From contig OZ316895.1 of NCBI GenBank assembly GCA_973895155.1, positions 4,526,001 to 4,590,000 on the forward strand: 64,000 bases of DNA. Direction: 5' to 3'. A program made the translations under genes and the position numbers. Origin of the DNA: Marsupella aquatica. Taxonomy: Eukaryota > Marchantiophyta. Positions 59,284-64,000 of the stretch are shown here, one piece after another. A model generated the notes under the pieces. That model worked only from the letters and a program-made list of their open reading frames with translations. It did no database searches and had not been told where the DNA came from. Numbering within the stretch: position 1 is the first letter of the stretch; the number at the start of each line of letters is the position of its first letter.

Positions 59284-62200
59284 CGTCCCTATAGAACCGT
59301 CCTTAAATGCAGTGACCAAAATAATTCGTCAAGTGTCATCGAATCCTTACTTGACCTCGTTCTCCCACCCAAGATTTGGAGTTTTCTTTAATTTTCAATA
59401 AGTTAGAATAAGAATGTCATAGAATGGGCCAGTTATATTAGGGGATGTATAGTACTTCCTAGCAAAGCCATCGCCCAAAATTCTCCCACCCAAATATATG
59501 AACTTAGGGTAGCTTTAGAAGATTGGGCAGGGCTTTCTTCTCCCCTTAGAAATTAAATCTTACCCTACTGTGGGTGTAAATTGTGGCAGTTGGCTTTGCA
59601 AGATATAGGGGGCCATTTGGCACGGTGTTTACATTCTATGCAGCAAGCACTGGACCCAAGGGGCTGTGATTGTGTCTAGAACTGGGGACCACCTCCAAAA
59701 GTTATCAAAACATTTATAAACTTATGTTCCTTCCTTCAAGGATTTGCATTTATTATGACTACCTAGAATTCCCTCCTGGCTTTTCCTGCATCTTTACATA
59801 GTCGATTTAAAGCCTTCCCCCCGATATTTTACTTTGTACTTTGCAGTCATCTGGTGGAATGTTGCACGTAAGTGATATGTGAATGAACGCCATGGGCAGG
59901 TTTCCAGCTACCCCCCCAACGTTAAAAATAAAACTCTGGCTATGTCAAGCACCTAAAACCAGCTTATTTTTTAAGTGCAGATTTTAGCCAAATTTCACCT
60001 CCCCCAAAAAATTTCGAACACTTTTGGCTAATATTAGCTACATTTTTTATACCATTAGCCACTCTTCCACCAAATCATGGACCCCATTAGCCAGAATCTA
60101 ACCGTCCTCTTTAAATCTAAGGATATCTAACGGTCACAATTTAATTCAATAAAATCTGACAAGGAATATTTTTAGAATCTATTCTCTTAGAGAAGCAAAC
60201 ATTCGCCAAACCTGCTAAAAATAAAAAGCCTTAAAAAATACACTACCTAAAACCCTTCGCAAGGACAATGCAACCTAAAAAGCACTTCGGGTATCCTCAG
60301 GTAGCCCTGCCCTCACTTTATCCGAGACAGACAGACAGTCCTCTCCCGAGTATTCTATTCCACACTTAATGGCCTCCCATGATTTCCCCTTTGTAGTTTT
60401 AGGTGCTATACCGACAATGAATGCTCTCATGAGGATTCTATTTCACACTTATTGCCCTACTTAATGCCCTCCCTTGATTTTCCCCGTTGTAGTTTTAGGT
60501 GCTTAGGGAGAAGAATGCACAGTCCTAGATTCGTGCATTAAGAAACATCTCCTCTACATTTACTACAAATAGTAAAAATAAACTGGCCTTTCAGTGTAAC
60601 CCTACAAGATTTAGCGAAAACTTCACTCATGTGGCATCATTTTGATTGGGTGGTTGTCGTCGTGAAAATGCCCTGATTATTGTCTATTCAAAGAGGGAGG
60701 GCACACGGGGGACAGAGGCTGTGGAAAGGAGGGAGGGAGGCACAGTAGTGCAGGATTGGAGGGGAGGCCCCAAGGGCAAATTCAACAGCCAGGAAAAAAC
60801 AGGATGTCCACAAACGGCCAGGATTTAATCCTGCCCATTTCACTTAGTTTTCTAGGGAGACCATACAGAATATTTGACCAGATTTTCCAATGCCCATGTA
60901 TTGCACAGTTATTGTTGTCGTTGTGTTGTAGTTGGAGCAGTGTGTTGTCATTGTGGCCATGCAGTGCTATCTATGCAAACCGGTTGTCGCCCGTGTTGAG
61001 CCTTGTTGTCACAAGGGTCATGATCTCAAACAAATTAAAAGTATTGTCAAGCAGAAGTGTGTAGAACATAAGTAATATTAAAGGAAAGTGCTGTCAATGC
61101 CCCAGTCAATGCATATGATGGTCAAGAGTTAGAACAAGAACTACACAAGGAGCTGGACGGAGTGTTGCAACAAGTATGTTGATGTCAATAGAGGCAATTA
61201 CAATAGGAAACATTTTAGTGAATTGCAGTCCTACCTAAACTGTCTTCCAACCCAGATTTCTTTCTCCCCTCCGTCCCTCCCACAACCACTCACCACCCCA
61301 TTTCCTTTGTGGTTTCCTCTCCCAATCCTCACCCCACTTTTTTGTTGTTGTTGATTTTCTCTTCTATTGCATCTGACTGGTGTGATGAGGTTCATTGGAA
61401 TTTTTTGGGAAACAGGCACAGCTAGCATAAAACTCTCTGCCTAAATGGATTGTCTAGAGACTATAAAGTTATTACTGGCAAAAAAACTCTTTTAATGATG
61501 TACCCCAACAGCATAAAAACAGCCTTACTAAAACTCATAAAGAATAGTTGACAAACTGAAAGTAAGTATCATCACTTACTTAAAAGCGTATACCATCACC
61601 GCAACCAGTCCTCTTTTTAGTCATCACTTGATGTAATGTGTCAATTGAATTGATCCAATGGCTATTCAAGGCTTCCAAGCCTTGTTTAGGGGCCCCTTAT
61701 TAATTTTGGATGGTAAAAACCCAAAGATAGATCTGATGGAGGGAATATTTTCCATCTCCTTTTGTTTTGCCTTTTGTTTTGCCTTGAAAGCTGGAAGCAG
61801 ACCCATCCAGCAGAGCCTACTAGACATTCTGCTATGGAGCATGCAATTCATCACCCCCATCCAACAGAGCCTACTAGACATTCTGCTATGGAGCATGCAA
61901 TTCATCACCACTTACATAGCCTGCCCTCAACACCCACTCTCATCACTATACGGGTGAACATCATAACATGTCTAACGCAAGCTAGCCTCTCTAAAAGATT
62001 TTGAAACACTAGCCCGAATACGAGTGTATATGCACAAGAAGGGCTCCCCGGTAGCCATGCCTGTCCCTACCCAGTCACAATCATAATCTAAATATCAAAA
62101 TTATCTGTTGACAGAGAAATTACAGCCTGTGATTTTACTCTACAAAGTAGCTCTTGATCTTGACTCTTCAATCAAGAATTATAGTATAGATTCCAAGTTT

Positions 62201-64000
62201 TGTGGAATGTGTGGTCATAAGTTAATTTAATGAGATCTTAATTTATTGAGTGGGGGTTTTTTGGCCAGCGTTTATAGTTTATACCAAGTAGTAATTAGCA
62301 TAGCATTGGGTGACACGCTCAGCAACCCAAGTCACCTTGTTTTTGCACCAAACTTTGGAAACTGTGTTTAGCTTGTATAGATACTGGTAGTCACACATGG
62401 AAACTAACACATATACCGAGAGTCCTATTTGTGACACTTTTCCTACTTACCTTGCCGTACTTTCCTTGTCTCCCTAGATCATTAGATTCTGGTAATGGGT
62501 CGGGTCTATGACTAAGTGGGAAACTGCCTATTTGAAGACCAAGAAAAACCGTGTCTAATTGTTGCCAAAAGCAGCGAATACTTTTTAGTGATGTGGGATT
62601 TCGAGAAATTTTTGCACCTGAAAAAAAGTTGCTTCAAAGTGTAGCTTTTGATGTCAAATTATTAGTTAGATGGGCCCAACTAAGTTTTCTGGGCCCAAAT
62701 TATTAGTTAGACTAGCCTTTGAACATCAATAATTGTTGAGCAAAAGCAAATTGTTGAGACAGAGGGAAAGTTACCTTCATTTCGTACCCGAAGTGGAGAG
62801 TAGGTTTCTGCCCGCAGCTTGTCTTCACTGTAGACCATACTCCTTAACTTAACTTTTCTTTGCCCTTATATACTGAAGTGCCATCTTGGTTCGCGCTGGC
62901 ATCATTAACCAGGTTTTAGTCCAGCAAATAATGGTCATTTGACCCAAAGCAAACTTTCTTTTCTTCATTATTTAATTAAGAAATCATGTGTCTACTGAAA
63001 AGTTAGTGATTACACTAATACTCATCGAATAATCATGCCTAACATCTATATACCGAAATTCTTTGAAGGTTTCACAAGTATGCCGACAAGGGGGGCCCAT
63101 TTATTATTTTATTGGTGCAAACCTGGTGACACTATTATGTCAGATGGCTTCCACTAGAGTCAAGTTCTAGAGCCTACTTGTCTAGGAGCTTCACTGTAGA
63201 CCATAGCCCTTAGTGTAGTTTCTCTTTAATTTATAGTTTACCATGTCTAAGTGCAGGTTGACAGGAAGACACCGGAACTCAGCTTGTACTTAACCATAGT
63301 ATGCAACATGTTATAAGTGAGTTAGATATCATTTAATATGCACATGACTATACATGTAGTGCCCAATAAGTGTGGGAAATTAATTATGCACTTTCTCATA
63401 TCGGATGTCAGGTCACACATACTGGACCCCTCCTATCTTGAGCCCCTCGTGTTTCAAGACTTTTACTACTTAATTGGAGTAGCGTATGAGACTACTTTTG
63501 ATAATTGTCTGCTGCACTTTTTCTTTTTGTCTTGAAAGTAAATGGGAAGGAAAAGTGTCACATTGGGATGGGGGAGTCTGATGCACTTATCCATAGTTGT
63601 TTTTTTATGTATGTGTTGTCTGTTTCTTATGTCTGCAGGCCTCCCATGCAGGACGTATTTATGTGCTGTATGTTTCTTACGTACCTGTTGCCCATATTAT
63701 CCTTAAATAGGACTTTAATGCAATTAACAGCTTAAGATGTTTTTCTTTTAACTAATTTTAGTAGAAGTATAGGAGAATCTTCCTGTAATAGTTGGGGGGC
63801 TATTATTGCCAATAATGCTTAGACAGGACCTTAGTACACTTAAAGCTTATGAAGTTCTACTCGAGACAAACAATGAAAATGGCCTTATGCAACAAAAAAG
63901 TCTACAAAAAGGCAGCTTTTCGCTAATTTCAATAGCGCAGGATAATCTTCCTATCAAAATGAGTTGATCCAATACTTGACTGTGCATTTGTTTTTCAATA
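59284..64000. other. 4.7-kb intergenic end of the window, no gene recognised
   Basis: About 59990-60180 is related to 24020-24180. A purine-rich stretch with GGGAGG motifs lies at 60690-60780. A 54-bp tandem duplication is listed separately. 62815-62848 and 63181-63215 carry relatives of the TCACT.TAGACCATA motif family. Open frames have no known motif. Confidence 0.5.
61803..61908. repeat. 54-bp tandem duplication
   Basis: Units starting CCATCCA.CAGAGCCTACTAG at 61803 and 61857, almost identical, so recent. Confidence 0.93.

Noticed and set aside
1-64000. A CRISPR array, operon or bacterial defence system
   Set aside because: The window is eukaryotic plant DNA with spliceosomal introns. 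None of the repeat arrays has regular repeats with unique spacers.

Overview
This is nuclear DNA of a land plant from a draft assembly, with a run of exactly 100 N at 3081-3180. The recognisable genes are plant genes interrupted by GT-AG introns: a plastid-type C-terminal processing protease, a TMKL1-type LRR receptor pseudokinase, allene oxide cyclase and a germin-like protein. Most of the rest is transposon-derived or repetitive. The proteins look rather distant from flowering-plant forms, which makes me lean towards a non-seed plant (bryophyte or lycophyte); that is an impression, not a demonstrated placement.

Layout. 1-4.2 kb: repeats around a broken pogo-like DDE transposase, then a 130-bp tandem duplication. 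4.4-10.0 kb (minus): a 14-exon S41A protease gene whose reading frame I could join through every splice site (716 aa). 10-14.6 kb: no gene recognised, several short duplications. 14.65-17.06 kb (minus): a two-exon LRR receptor-like pseudokinase of 703 aa. 17-26.7 kb: no gene recognised, mostly dispersed repeats. 26.7-28.05 kb (minus): a three-exon YAE1-domain gene. 28-33.6 kb: several related repeat units. 33.6-38.2 kb: a scrambled Ty1/copia locus in which a minus-strand RT/RNase H half meets a plus-strand integrase half head to head, flanked by 358-bp direct repeats. 38.2-41.4 kb: upstream region of the next gene, with a long hairpin and small repeats. 41.5-45.0 kb (plus): a complete four-exon allene oxide cyclase gene. 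47.3-48.1 kb (minus): a frameshifted FCP1/HAD-like phosphatase relic. 48-57.9 kb: repeats, microsatellites and a degenerate 18-bp minisatellite. 57.9-59.3 kb (plus): a four-exon germin-like protein gene with a one-base frameshift in exon 3. 59.3-64 kb: repeats only.

The genes do not form a functional cluster. Allene oxide cyclase (jasmonate/OPDA synthesis) and the protease (thylakoid protein maturation) are both expected in plastids, the receptor pseudokinase and germin-like protein at the cell surface or wall, and the YAE1 protein in cytosolic Fe-S protein maturation. I found no convincing new multi-gene system. The best leads for a second look are the long hairpin and stacked small duplications upstream of the allene oxide cyclase gene, a dispersed repeat family carrying a conserved palindrome, the inversion junction in the copia locus, and the single-base lesion in the germin-like gene.
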